A DNA stretch of 64,000 nt from Arthrobacter sp. NicSoilB8 (lineage in GTDB: Bacteria; Actinomycetota; Actinomycetes; Actinomycetales; Micrococcaceae): the NCBI RefSeq assembly GCF_019977355.1, contig NZ_AP024655.1, positions 3,968,001 to 4,032,000 of the forward strand. Reading direction: 5' to 3'. The translations under genes and the position numbers were made by a program. The notes below the pieces were generated by a model. It had not been told where the DNA came from. It did no database searches and was given only the letters and a program-made list of their open reading frames with translations. Below, one piece after another: positions 52,380 to 60,622 of the stretch. The stretch's first letter is position 1, and each line of letters opens with the position of its first letter.

Positions 52380-53057
52380 TTACGCGACGACGATGCCCAG
52401 ATGGGCCGCGAGCAACGGTGCCAGCAAGGTGAGCTGGTAGTCGTCAACCACAAGGCCGGTCAGGCTGCCCAGGCCGCTGATCGTGCGGAAGTCCGCGCCT
52501 CGGAGGTCGAAGTCCTTGAGCTTGGCGCCGGTGAAGTCCAGGGTCCCGATCGTGCAGTTCTTCAAGGCGACCCGCGTGGCCGTGCAGGAGCCCAGATCCA
52601 GCTCGCTGATGATGCAGTCGCTGATCTGGACGTCGGTGAGCTTGGCTCCGCGCAGGTTCACATAATCGAGCTTGCCACCGTCGATCCGCACCGACTGCCA
52701 GCCGCTCTCGTAGAGCTCAGCCGATCCCCAGCGCGGGTTGCCGATCTCCACATCGCGCAGGCTGGCCCGGGCGGCAGTGAACACCGGGGCGTAGACGTCG
52801 GTGAGGATGCAGTCGCGGAAGGTGGCGCCGCGCAGTTGGGTCTCGTTGAAGGACACGCCCGTAAATTCGCATTCGGCGAAGACCGTGCCGTTGAGCTCCA
52901 GACCGTCAGCCGCCGCGCGGCTGTACCGGACGCCGTCGTACCGTTCGCCGCTATGGAGGTCCGGGGCGGGGTCGTCCCGCAGCTCTCCCGGCCGAACCGG
53001 CACGAGGCGCGGGGCGGTGACCTTGGAGGCTTTGGCCGCCGCGGCGTGCCGGACCAT
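52380..53057 (-). CDS. Pentapeptide repeat protein
   Basis: A 225-residue protein with A(D/N/E)L-type pentapeptide repeats forming a right-handed quadrilateral helix: NGTVFAECEFTGVSFNETQLRGATF (in part), KLDYVNLRGAKLTDVQIS and TLDFTGAKLKDFDLRGADF. Members can mimic DNA and shield topoisomerases (MfpA, Qnr) but most have no known role, and this one has no evident dimerisation domain of that type. The start ATG at 53057 overlaps the SRPBCC stop by one base, so the pair is coupled. Confidence 0.85.
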   Translation of the reverse strand: MVRHAAAAKASKVTAPRLVPVRPGELRDDPAPDLHSGERYDGVRYSRAAADGLELNGTVFAECEFTGVSFNETQLRGATFRDCILTDVYAPVFTAARASLRDVEIGNPRWGSAELYESGWQSVRIDGGKLDYVNLRGAKLTDVQISDCIISELDLGSCTATRVALKNCTIGTLDFTGAKLKDFDLRGADFRTISGLGSLTGLVVDDYQLTLLAPLLAAHLGIVVA

Positions 53058-53530
53058 CAGAGGGACTCGGCTTTGGCCGCGATTTCCGCCAGGTCTTTCG
53101 ACAGGGCCTTCCGGGTGATGCGCATCCCGAGCGGGCCGAGGACAGCGAGCATGACCCTGCTGAGCCGGGTGGGGCTGGTGAGCTCGGCGGCGAAGGTCAG
53201 CGTGAGGTCGGTGCCGCCGTCGCGCTCTGCCAGGGCGAACCGTGAGGTGTAGTCGGCGCCGCCCTGGAGGGCTTTCACAGTGGTGCTGCCGGTCCGGCCC
53301 GGTGACGGTGCCGTGCACTGGGAAACCCACATTTCCACCGTTTCCGAGCGCCCCATCAGGGTGCGGGTTTCCTTCCAGCGGGTGCCCACGTCGTAAGGTC
53401 CGTCGGTGAGCATCTGGATCGAATCAACACCGGACAAGGTCGCGGCGGATCCGGGAATGTCCGACACCACCGCCCAGACCGAGTCCGCCGGAGCATTGAT
53501 GTGCTGCGTGAGAGTGGTCTTGTGGTCCAT
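53057..53530 (-). CDS. SRPBCC family protein
   Basis: A 157-residue helix-grip protein: HINAPADSVWAVVSDIPG at the start, DGPYDVGTRWKETR in the middle, and a long C-terminal helix with KALSKDLAEIAAKAE. It resembles polyketide cyclase/dehydratase-like SRPBCC proteins, which bind hydrophobic ligands. The ATG at 53530 is chosen over the one at 53575. It is translationally coupled to the pentapeptide protein. Confidence 0.82.
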   Translation of the reverse strand: MDHKTTLTQHINAPADSVWAVVSDIPGSAATLSGVDSIQMLTDGPYDVGTRWKETRTLMGRSETVEMWVSQCTAPSPGRTGSTTVKALQGGADYTSRFALAERDGGTDLTLTFAAELTSPTRLSRVMLAVLGPLGMRITRKALSKDLAEIAAKAESL

Positions 53531-53626
53531 GCCCTCGAGCCTAGCCCGCGGGCCCGTCTGCCGGGAAAAGTTCATCCCGTCGCGGGCCGGCCAACCTGCT
53601 GGTCCCCGGCCAATCTGCTCGGCCCC

Positions 53627-53657
53627 TTGAAATAGTAAGCATGCTTTGTGTTATTCT
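53627..53657 (+). promoter_or_regulatory. Promoter of the csbD-like gene
   Basis: TTGAAA (53627-53632) and TATTCT (53652-53657) or TTATTC (53651-53656) at 18-19 bases spacing, with the palindrome AAGCATGCTT (53637-53646) in between, which could bind a regulator. This is a rather AT-rich island. Confidence 0.5.
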
Positions 53658-53702
53658 GAGTGAACGTTGATTTTCTACCGGAAACGAAAGGTGGCCTGCA
53701 CC

Positions 53703-53879
53703 ATGGGTATCGGAGACAAGATTCAGAACGAAGCGGAGCACCTTGGCGGCAAGGCCAAGGAAGCTGCCGGAAATGCCACTGACAACGACCAGCTGCGGGC
53801 CGAGGGCCAGCGCGACCAGGTTGTGGCCGACGCGAAGAAGGTCGGCGAAAACGTCAAGGACGCTTTCAAGAAGGACTAG
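53703..53879 (+). CDS. CsbD-like stress protein
   Basis: A 58-residue hydrophilic helical protein: GIGDKIQNEAEHLGGKAKEAAG, then NDQLRAEGQRDQ, in the form of CsbD family proteins (IxNKxxxxxGKxKExxG type). These are abundant general-stress proteins of unknown mechanism. The ATG at 53703 has AAAGGTGG upstream. The last four codons and stop form half of a perfect 30-base palindrome that runs into the terminator. Confidence 0.9.
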   Translation: MGIGDKIQNEAEHLGGKAKEAAGNATDNDQLRAEGQRDQVVADAKKVGENVKDAFKKD

Positions 53880-53892
53880 TCCTTCTTGAAAG
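53863..53892. repeat. Perfect 30-bp palindrome over the csbD stop codon
   Basis: The 15 bases CTTTCAAGAAGGACT (53863-53877) are followed by their exact reverse complement (53878-53892), so the TAG stop is at the dyad axis. Confidence 0.95.
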
Positions 53893-53937
53893 GCGGCGCC
53901 GGACTTTCCTTTGGGGGATGTCCGGCGCCGCTTTTTT
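53893..53937 (+). terminator. Intrinsic terminator of the csbD-like gene
   Basis: 12-bp GC-rich stem (53893-53904 with 53920-53931) and six T. It directly adjoins the 30-bp palindrome. Confidence 0.88.
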
Positions 53938-54026
53938 GTGCCCGGCCCGCGGCGCCGGGAATTTTTCTCCGTGGCGCCGGGATTTCCCTGCAAGAATGGC
54001 TCCCACCAGCCGACGGAGGAGACAGC

Positions 54027-54797
54027 ATGGCACGGACAGCGGCACACCAGGGCAAGCCCGCCAGCCGGGACCTCAGCAACGTCGACCTGAGCGAGGCCAG
54101 CGCGGCGGCCGGCGGTTCGCCCGTTTTGCGCGGCTACCTGGCAACACCGGAAGGTGAAGGGCCCTTTCCGGCCGTCCTGATGATCCACGAAGTGTTCGGC
54201 CTGAACGACATCACCGTCCGCCACGCCGACCGTCTGGCGGCGGCCGGCTACCTGACGCTGGCCGTTGACCTGTTCAGCGACGGCGGCGCCCGCCGGTGCC
54301 TCGTGGCCACCATGCGTGCATTGGCGGCCGGCGAGGGCCGGGCCTTCACCGATCTCGCGACAGCACGGGACTGGCTGCAGGAATCCGGCCGGACCACGGG
54401 CAAGATCGGTGTGATCGGCTTCTGCATGGGCGGCGGCTTCGCCCTGCTCCTGGCCAACGACGACTTTGATGCGGCGGCCGTCAATTACGGCCGGCGCCCG
54501 AAAAACCCCGAGGAGGCACTGGCCGGCGCCTGCCCCATCGTGGCCAACTTCGGCGGCAAGGACCGCAGCCTGCCTGATGAGGCGGCAAAGCTATCGGCCG
54601 TGCTGGACCGGATGGGCGTGGAAAACGACATCAAGGAGTTCCCGAACGCCGGGCATGCCTTCCTCAACGATGTGGAAACCGGCCCGAGGCCCCTGCGCCC
54701 GCTGTTCCGCGTCATGGGCATCAAGCCGGATCCGCAGTCCGCGCCGGAGGCATGGCAGCGGATCGAGGACCACTTCGCCAAACACCTGAAGGCCTGA
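54027..54797 (+). CDS. Dienelactone hydrolase family protein
   Basis: A 256-residue alpha/beta hydrolase of the dienelactone hydrolase group: MIHEVFGLNDITVRHADRLA, the nucleophile Cys in GFCMGGGFA, the acid in GKDRSLPDE and the His in NAGHAFLND. Family members hydrolyse lactones or esters of aromatic breakdown; the substrate is unknown, and no chlorocatechol genes are near. GGAGGAGA precedes the ATG at 54027. The frame that starts at 53886 reads through the terminator and is not used. Confidence 0.9.
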   Translation: MARTAAHQGKPASRDLSNVDLSEASAAAGGSPVLRGYLATPEGEGPFPAVLMIHEVFGLNDITVRHADRLAAAGYLTLAVDLFSDGGARRCLVATMRALAAGEGRAFTDLATARDWLQESGRTTGKIGVIGFCMGGGFALLLANDDFDAAAVNYGRRPKNPEEALAGACPIVANFGGKDRSLPDEAAKLSAVLDRMGVENDIKEFPNAGHAFLNDVETGPRPLRPLFRVMGIKPDPQSAPEAWQRIEDHFAKHLKA

Positions 54798-54928
54798 GCG
54801 CCAGCCCGGCGGGCGCGCCGGGCGCTCACCCCCATCTGACGGGCGCGGCGGGCGCGTGCCTTCGCGGAATCCCCGAATGGGACGCCAAAAGCGAGCCGGT
54901 TGGGTACGTGGGCTCCCGGCATGACACC

Positions 54929-55795
54929 ATGCCAACCATGGTCCAGAAGATTGCATATCAGGGTGAGCCCGGCGCCAATTCCAATATTGCCTGCTCGCAG
55001 ATGTTTCCCGAGCTGGAAAGTGTCCCCTGCGCCAGCTTCGAGGACGCTTTGGAGCTGGTCTCCAGCGGCGAGGCCGCCCTGGCGATGATTCCTATCGAGA
55101 ACTCGATCGCCGGCCGGGTGGCTGACATCCACGTCCTGCTGCCCCAATCCCGTCTGCAGATAGTGGGCGAGTACTTCCTTCCGATCCATTTCGACCTGAT
55201 GGGCATCCCCGGCAGCACCATCGAGGGGGCCACCGAGGTCCACAGCCACATCCACGCCCTGGGTCAGTGCCGCAAGTTGATCCGCAGTGCAGGCCTGAAG
55301 CCTGTTATTGCCGGGGATACCGCGGGTTCCGCCCGTGAGGTGCGGGAGTGGAACGATCCAGCCAAGCTCTCCCTCGCTCCCCCGCTCGCGGCCCGGATCT
55401 ACGGCTTGGAGGTTCTGGCGTCGCGAGTGGAGGATGACCCGTCCAACACCACCCGGTTCGTGGTCCTGGCGCCGGAAAAGGACCTGCCGTCCCGGGAGGC
55501 GTTGCCGGGAGCGGTCATGACCAGCTTCCTGTTCCGAGTCCGGAATGTCCCCTCCGCACTCTTCAAGGCGCTGGGCGGGTTTGCCACGAATGGCGTGAAC
55601 ATGACAAGGCTGGAGAGCTACATGGTGGGCAACGAGTTTGCTGCCACCATGTTCATGGCCGACGTCGAAGGCCACCCCGAGGACCTGCCCGTCAGGCTGG
55701 CCCTTGAGGAGCTGAACTTCTTCACCATCGAAGTGCGCATCCTGGGGGTCTATGCCGCCGCCGAATACCGGACCGGGCAAGCAGTCCCCGGCTGA
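54929..55795 (+). CDS. pheA: Prephenate dehydratase
   Basis: A 288-residue enzyme forming phenylpyruvate from prephenate. The catalytic domain has IAYQGEPGANS, MIPIENSIAGRV and the TRF motif as TTRFVVL. The ACT regulatory domain (about 200-280) starts RNVPSALFKALGGFA and has LESYMVG where many bacteria have the Phe-binding ESRP, so feedback control may differ. This QGEPGANS form is common in alphaproteobacteria and also present in some Actinobacteria. The start may be ATG 54929 or 54938; ribosome-binding site is weak. Confidence 0.92.
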   Translation: MPTMVQKIAYQGEPGANSNIACSQMFPELESVPCASFEDALELVSSGEAALAMIPIENSIAGRVADIHVLLPQSRLQIVGEYFLPIHFDLMGIPGSTIEGATEVHSHIHALGQCRKLIRSAGLKPVIAGDTAGSAREVREWNDPAKLSLAPPLAARIYGLEVLASRVEDDPSNTTRFVVLAPEKDLPSREALPGAVMTSFLFRVRNVPSALFKALGGFATNGVNMTRLESYMVGNEFAATMFMADVEGHPEDLPVRLALEELNFFTIEVRILGVYAAAEYRTGQAVPG

Positions 55796-56301
55796 GCGTC
55801 CGCAGCAATTCGCTACGGATCCGGATCGGCGACGCGCAATTTACCCGACGCGCCGGTATACGCGCAGCGCCAGGCCGTTGCCTTGTCGCGGAAGGTTTTC
55901 CGCAGCGGAACCAGGCCGGAGCGCAATTTCGCTACGGACCCGGATCGACGACGCGCAATCTACCCGACGCGCCGGTTTACGCGTAGCGCCAGGCCGTTGC
56001 CTTGTCGCGGAAGGTTTTCCGTAGCGGAACCAGGCCGGAGTGTGAACGGGATGTCCGGGTTCGCCCCCGCTCCCCGCGTGTGTGCGGACGCTCCATCCCG
56101 GCGACTCGATGCCGGACTCCGCCTCACCTCTAGGCACCCCCGGACTTTCGCGGGTGCGTAGAGGTGAGGCCAGCAGCAACTGGGCGGGAGCGTCAGTGCG
56201 TCAGTGCGTCATCGGACGGGTACCCGTATGCCGGCGGTTAGCCCGTGTGGTTCTGGAACTCCCCGGCGCGGTGAACGCAGGGGACGTCTCAGACAGCGCG
56301 G
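55796..56301. other. Intergenic region with tandem 118-bp repeat
   Basis: 506 bases between pheA and the convergent hydroxylase gene. It holds the tandem repeat listed separately and GC-rich sequence with no supported gene. Short rightward frames translate both repeat copies in different frames, which argues against coding. Confidence 0.7.
55805..56040. repeat. Two tandem copies of a 118-bp repeat
   Basis: Copy 1 is about 55805-55922 and copy 2 about 55923-56040. Each runs from GCAATT..CGCTACGGA through GACGCGCCGG to GGAAGGTTTTCCG..AGCGGAACCAGG. They are over 90% identical by eye, differing at about eight positions. The sequence lies outside genes. Confidence 0.92.
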
Positions 56302-58203
56302 TCACACCGACTGGGGCTGTCCTGCCTGCAGGAGAGGTGCGAAGAACGCGGCGAGTTCCGCCGTCGCCGTCAGCGGCAGGACGTTGGCCACGTACTGGTC
56401 CGGGCGCACCACCACGACGACGCCGCCGCGGTCCAGGCCGCGGAGCTCGAAGATGTCCGCCTCGGGATCGGTGCCGTAGACCTTCTCCAGGTACGTGAGT
56501 TTGAACGGGCCGACCTCCGGTTTGAACACCGCCGGCACCGCGCCGATATCGATGCCCGTGTGGTCCTGCTGGTAGATGACCTTCACGTCGAACCAGGCGT
56601 CGCCGTCAGCGCCCTCCGGTGTGGCGGCGAGCGGCGAGTCCGGCGCGTTGGCAAGCCACGCGGCCAAGTCCGTGGTCGGCGACGGGGCTCCAGCAACGGC
56701 TGGGTCGGCGAAGACGTAGATGCGCCAGCGGCCGTCCGCCGTGGCCTGGTGGCCGAGCTGGAGCGGGTTGGTGTCGCAGACCCGCACAGCCGGGGCGGAC
56801 TTGAAGCGCTTGCCCACGGGGAAGCCGGTGGCCAGGTTCTGATGTGTGGCCTCGGCGACGATCATCGACGGCGAGTACTCGGTCATGAAGCCGGCGGGGA
56901 ATTCGGCGGTGCGCACGTAGAAGTCCTCGAGCTCCGAGGGGTTCTCGAACTCCTCGGGCTTCTTCGCCATGAGCGTGGACCACACCTTGTCGAAGTCGAT
57001 CAGGTTCTTCGCGACAACCTGCCGCTCGGCCGAATAGGTGGCCAGCAGGCTCTCGGGGCTGCGGCCCTCCAGCACGTGCCCGAGCTTCCAGCCGATGTTG
57101 AAGCCGTCCTGCATGGAGACGTTCATGCCCTGGCCGGCCTTGGCGCTGTGCGTGTGGCAGGCGTCGCCGGTGATGAACACGCGCGGCGTGCGGGTGCCGA
57201 GCTCCTCCGGCAGGACGTCGTCGAACCGGTCGGTGAGGCGGTGGCCGACCTCGTACACGCTGTGCCAGGCCACGTTGCGCACCTCGAGCGTGTAGGGGTG
57301 GATGATCGCGTTGGCCTTGGCGATGATCTGCTCGATGGTGGTCTTGCGGACGGCCCCGTTGTCATCCGCCGCGACCTCGCCGAGGTCCACGTACATGCGG
57401 AAGAGATGCCCGCCTTCACGCGGGATCAGCAGGATGCTGCCGCCGTCATGGGACTGGATGGCGCACTTGAGCCGGATGTCGGGGAAGTCCGTGGAGGCGA
57501 GCACGTCCATGACGCCCCACGCGTGGTTGGCCTGGTCACCGGCGAGCGTGCAGCCGATCGAGTCCCGCACCTTGCTCCGTGCGCCGTCCGCACCGACGAC
57601 GTACTTCGCCCGGACAATGCGCTCCTGGCCCTCGTCGGGTCCTGCGGTGCGGACGAGCGTCACGGTGACCGGGTACTCCCCTTCACCGGTGACCTCGAGG
57701 CTGCGGAACTCGTAGCCATAGTCCGGGGTCATGCGGGCGGGTGAGTTCGCCATGAACTCGCCGAAGTAATCCAGCACGCGGGCCTGGTTGACGATCAGGT
57801 GCGGGAACTCACTGATTCCCGTCGTGTCGTCCACGGCACGGGCGGCGCGGACAATCCGGCCGGGGTCGGCGGGGTCCGGCTTCCAGAAGGCCATCTCGGT
57901 GATGCGGTAGGCCTCGGCGATGATCCGCTCCGCGAAGCCGAAGGCCTGGAAGGTCTCGACGCTCCGGGCCTGGATGCCGTCAGCCTGGCCGATGGCAAGC
58001 CGCCCGCCACGGCGCTCCACGATCCGGGTCGTGACGCCCGGGAACTGGGACAGCTGCGCGGCGGTGACTACGCCCGCGGGCCCGGTGCCCACAATGAGCA
58101 CATCGACCTCGTCGGGAAGCTGGGCGGGGCGGTCGATGCCGGTGCCGGCGGCCGGCTGGACTCGCGGGTCACCGGATACGTAACCGTGATGGTGGAACTG
58201 CAC
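56302..58203 (-). CDS. FAD-dependent aromatic hydroxylase (MobA/phenol hydroxylase type)
   Basis: A 633-residue flavoprotein monooxygenase. The FAD fold reads VLIVGTGPAGVVTAAQL, with GADGARSKVRDS in the middle and GDACHTHSAKAGQGMN as the second FAD motif; the C-terminal about 200 residues are a thioredoxin-like phenol-hydroxylase dimer domain. Length and order resemble 3-hydroxybenzoate 4-monooxygenase (MobA). Divergent from homoprotocatechuate genes, it may hydroxylate 3- or 4-hydroxyphenylacetate to homoprotocatechuate; that is inference. GTG at 58203 with GAGGAAA upstream. It replaces the two-part HpaBC usually found there. Confidence 0.86.
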   Translation of the reverse strand: MQFHHHGYVSGDPRVQPAAGTGIDRPAQLPDEVDVLIVGTGPAGVVTAAQLSQFPGVTTRIVERRGGRLAIGQADGIQARSVETFQAFGFAERIIAEAYRITEMAFWKPDPADPGRIVRAARAVDDTTGISEFPHLIVNQARVLDYFGEFMANSPARMTPDYGYEFRSLEVTGEGEYPVTVTLVRTAGPDEGQERIVRAKYVVGADGARSKVRDSIGCTLAGDQANHAWGVMDVLASTDFPDIRLKCAIQSHDGGSILLIPREGGHLFRMYVDLGEVAADDNGAVRKTTIEQIIAKANAIIHPYTLEVRNVAWHSVYEVGHRLTDRFDDVLPEELGTRTPRVFITGDACHTHSAKAGQGMNVSMQDGFNIGWKLGHVLEGRSPESLLATYSAERQVVAKNLIDFDKVWSTLMAKKPEEFENPSELEDFYVRTAEFPAGFMTEYSPSMIVAEATHQNLATGFPVGKRFKSAPAVRVCDTNPLQLGHQATADGRWRIYVFADPAVAGAPSPTTDLAAWLANAPDSPLAATPEGADGDAWFDVKVIYQQDHTGIDIGAVPAVFKPEVGPFKLTYLEKVYGTDPEADIFELRGLDRGGVVVVVRPDQYVANVLPLTATAELAAFFAPLLQAGQPQSV

Positions 58204-58251
58204 GGGCTTTCCTCACTTCGTTGTGTGGCGGACTGTCGCCGTCGCTAAGGT

Positions 58252-58286
58252 GTTCGATATTAGAATTCATAGTTCTATAATCGAAC
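58252..58286. promoter_or_regulatory. 35-bp inverted repeat between hydroxylase gene and hpaG
   Basis: Arms GTTCGATATTAGAA (58252-58265) and TTCTATAATCGAAC (58273-58286) match at 12 of 14 positions around a seven-base centre. It lies 50 bases upstream of the hydroxylase GTG and likely covers its promoter. An operator is probable. Confidence 0.65.
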
Positions 58287-58362
58287 TCGAACGTTGATCC
58301 AACACTGTACGGCAGATATGGCGTGGGTTACAAGGGCCCCCTAAAACACTGGAGCAGAGGGG

Positions 58363-58403
58363 TTGACGGCACGCCTCTCCGGGGTGATAGTTTTCGTATA
58401 CGA
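58363..58403 (+). promoter_or_regulatory. hpa operon promoter with GntR-type operator
   Basis: -35 TTGACG (58363-58368), 17 bases, -10 GATAGT (58386-58391), then TCGTATACGA (58394-58403), a perfect 10-bp palindrome of the form bound by FadR/FCD-type GntR proteins. A GntR gene is second in this operon. Confidence 0.65.
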
Positions 58404-58428
58404 TTTCGTACTCGATGAGGAGTAACTC

Positions 58429-59937
58429 TTGGAACTGGTCACCGACCGCATCCTGGCCGCGGCCCGCAAGGTCATCGCGGTGCACATCAACTACCCCAGC
58501 CGGGCCGCCCAGCGCGGCCGGACGCCGGAACAGCCCTCCTACTTCCTGAAGCCCTCTTCCTCCCTGGCAGTCGGTTCGGCACAAGCCCCTTCCGTGGTGG
58601 AACGCCCGGCCGGCTGCGAACTCCTCGGCTACGAGGGCGAAATCGCGTTGATCATCGGCAAGCCCGCCCGCCGCGTAGGCATCGAGGACGCCTGGAGCCA
58701 TGTCGAGTGGGTTACGGCCAGCAACGACCTCGGCGTGTACGACCTCCGCTACGCGGACAAGGGCTCCAACCTCCGTTCCAAGGGCGGCGATGGCTTCACG
58801 CCCGTGGGCCCGGGCCTGATCGCCGCGGACACCGTGGACCCGGCCAGCCTGCGGATCCGCACGTGGCACAACGGCGAGCTCGTCCAGGACGACACCACCG
58901 AAGACCTCCTCTTCCCCTTCGCCCGGCTCGTCGCCGACCTCTCCCAGCTGCTCACCCTCGAAGAGGGCGACATCATTCTCACCGGCACCCCCGCCGGGGC
59001 CTCGGTCGCCAGGCCGGGCGACGTCGTCGAGGTTGAAGTCAGCACGACGACGGCGGGCGCCGCCGCCTCCGGCCTCACCACCGGCCGTCTGGCCACCCGG
59101 ATCGAGGAAGGCACGACGCCGTTCGCGGACTTCGGCGCCCGGCCCAAGACCGATGATCTCCAGCGGGAGGAAGCGTACGGCTCCCGCGAAGCCGCCGGCC
59201 TTGCTGCTCTCGCACCGGAGGCGCCGGCTCCGGTCCTGTCCCCGGAACTGAAGGCGAAGCTCGAAAGCGTCTGCACCGCCACCCTGTCCTCCCAGCTGCG
59301 CAAGCGCGGCCTGAACAACGTCAGCATCGACGGCCTGACCTCCACCCGGCCGGACAAGCGGATCGTGGGACTGGCCCGGACCCTGCGCTACGTGCCCAAC
59401 CGCGAGGACCTCTTCAAGACCCACGGCGGCGGCTTCAACGCCCAGAAGAAGGCCATCGATTCCGTGAACGAGGGCGAGATCCTGGTCATGGAAGCCCGCG
59501 GCGAAAAGGGCACCGGCACCATCGGCGACATCCTGGCACTCCGAGCCCAGGTCCGCGGCGCCGCGGCCATCATCACCGACGGCGGCGTGCGCGACTTCTC
59601 CGCCGTCGCCGCGATGGACATGCCCACCTACTACGCCAACCCGCACCCCGCCGTCCTGGGCCGCCGGCACATCCCGTGGGACACCGACATCACCATCGCC
59701 TGCGGCGGCACCACCGTCCAGCCCGGGGACATTATCGTGGCCGACGCCGACGGCATCCTGGTGATTCCGCCGGCCCTCGCCGACGAGCTCGCCGACGACT
59801 CCATCGCCCAGGAACGCGAGGAAACCTTCATCGCCGAAATGGTGCAGCAGGGCCACAGCGTGGACGGGCTCTACCCGCTCAACGCCGCATGGCGGACCCG
59901 CTACGAGGAATGGGAAGCAGGCAAAGCCAATGACTGA
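58429..59937 (+). CDS. hpaG: HpaG-type FAH isomerase/decarboxylase fused to RraA-like domain
   Basis: A 502-residue fusion. Residues about 1-235 are a fumarylacetoacetate-hydrolase fold (GYEGEIALIIGK with Glu69 and Glu71 as metal ligands, SNDLGVYDL and GDIILTGTPAG). Residues about 275-490 are RraA/HMG-aldolase-like, with DGGVRDF (Arg388, Asp389) at the active site of that family. HpaG decarboxylates and isomerises the ring-cleavage product of homoprotocatechuate; in E. coli it is two FAH domains, so the RraA half is unusual. TTG at 58429 with GAGGAG upstream. It overlaps the GntR gene by 8 bases. Confidence 0.87.
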   Translation: MELVTDRILAAARKVIAVHINYPSRAAQRGRTPEQPSYFLKPSSSLAVGSAQAPSVVERPAGCELLGYEGEIALIIGKPARRVGIEDAWSHVEWVTASNDLGVYDLRYADKGSNLRSKGGDGFTPVGPGLIAADTVDPASLRIRTWHNGELVQDDTTEDLLFPFARLVADLSQLLTLEEGDIILTGTPAGASVARPGDVVEVEVSTTTAGAAASGLTTGRLATRIEEGTTPFADFGARPKTDDLQREEAYGSREAAGLAALAPEAPAPVLSPELKAKLESVCTATLSSQLRKRGLNNVSIDGLTSTRPDKRIVGLARTLRYVPNREDLFKTHGGGFNAQKKAIDSVNEGEILVMEARGEKGTGTIGDILALRAQVRGAAAIITDGGVRDFSAVAAMDMPTYYANPHPAVLGRRHIPWDTDITIACGGTTVQPGDIIVADADGILVIPPALADELADDSIAQEREETFIAEMVQQGHSVDGLYPLNAAWRTRYEEWEAGKAND

Positions 59938-60622
59938 GACGGCCGCGGCCGCAGGCACTCAGACAGCGAGCAAGTCCGAGCAGGCCTACGCGGCCGTCAA
60001 ATCCCGGATCGTCGACGGGACCTACTCCCCCGGCTACCGGCTGGTGCTGGCCAAGATCGCCGAGGACCTGGGCGTCAGCGTGGTCCCGGTCCGCGAAGCC
60101 ATCCGCCGGCTCGAAGCCGAAGGCCTGGTCACGTTCGAGCGGAACGTCGGCGCCACCGTCGCCGGGATCGACCCCACCGAATACCTCTACACGATGCAGA
60201 CCCTCAGCATCGTCGAGGGCGCCGCCACGGCCCTCTCGGCTCCGCTGATCGGGGAGGCGGATGTGGCCCGCGCCCGGGCGGTGAACGCCGAAATGCGGGA
60301 GTGTCTGGAACACTTCGATCCCGTCCGGTTCACCCGGCTGAACCAGGACTTCCACAGCGTCCTGTTCGAGCACTGCCCCAACCCGCACATTCTGGACCTC
60401 GTCCACCGCGGCTGGAACCGGCTCGCATCCCTGCGGTCCTCGACGTTCCGCTTCGTCCCGGGACGCGCCCACGACTCCGTCGACGAGCACGAGGCGCTGC
60501 TGCGGCTCATCGAAACCGGCTCCAGCCCGGACGAGATCGAAAAAGCCGCCCGACTCCATCGCTCCGCCACCCTGGACGCGTACCTCGCCCAAACCAACGC
60601 GGGGTCACTTAGCGCCCATTAA
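59930..60622 (+). CDS. GntR-family (FCD) regulator of the hpa operon
   Basis: A 230-residue regulator. The winged helix (about 10-80: AYAAVKSRIVDGTYSPGYRL, then VSVVPVREAIRRLEAEGLV) is GntR-type; the rest is an FCD ligand domain with LNQDFHSVLFEH and DEHEALLRLI, residues that usually bind a metal and a carboxylate. It is translationally coupled to hpaG and probably binds the TCGTATACGA palindrome at the operon promoter. The last nine codons (NAGSLSAH and stop) lie inside a palindromic element at 60596-60656. Confidence 0.88.
   Translation: MTETAAAAGTQTASKSEQAYAAVKSRIVDGTYSPGYRLVLAKIAEDLGVSVVPVREAIRRLEAEGLVTFERNVGATVAGIDPTEYLYTMQTLSIVEGAATALSAPLIGEADVARARAVNAEMRECLEHFDPVRFTRLNQDFHSVLFEHCPNPHILDLVHRGWNRLASLRSSTFRFVPGRAHDSVDEHEALLRLIETGSSPDEIEKAARLHRSATLDAYLAQTNAGSLSAH

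Noticed and set aside
55752..56161. Small Arg-rich proteins encoded by the 118-bp repeats
   Set aside because: The two copies give similar peptides only in different frames, and no start with a ribosome-binding site is seen.
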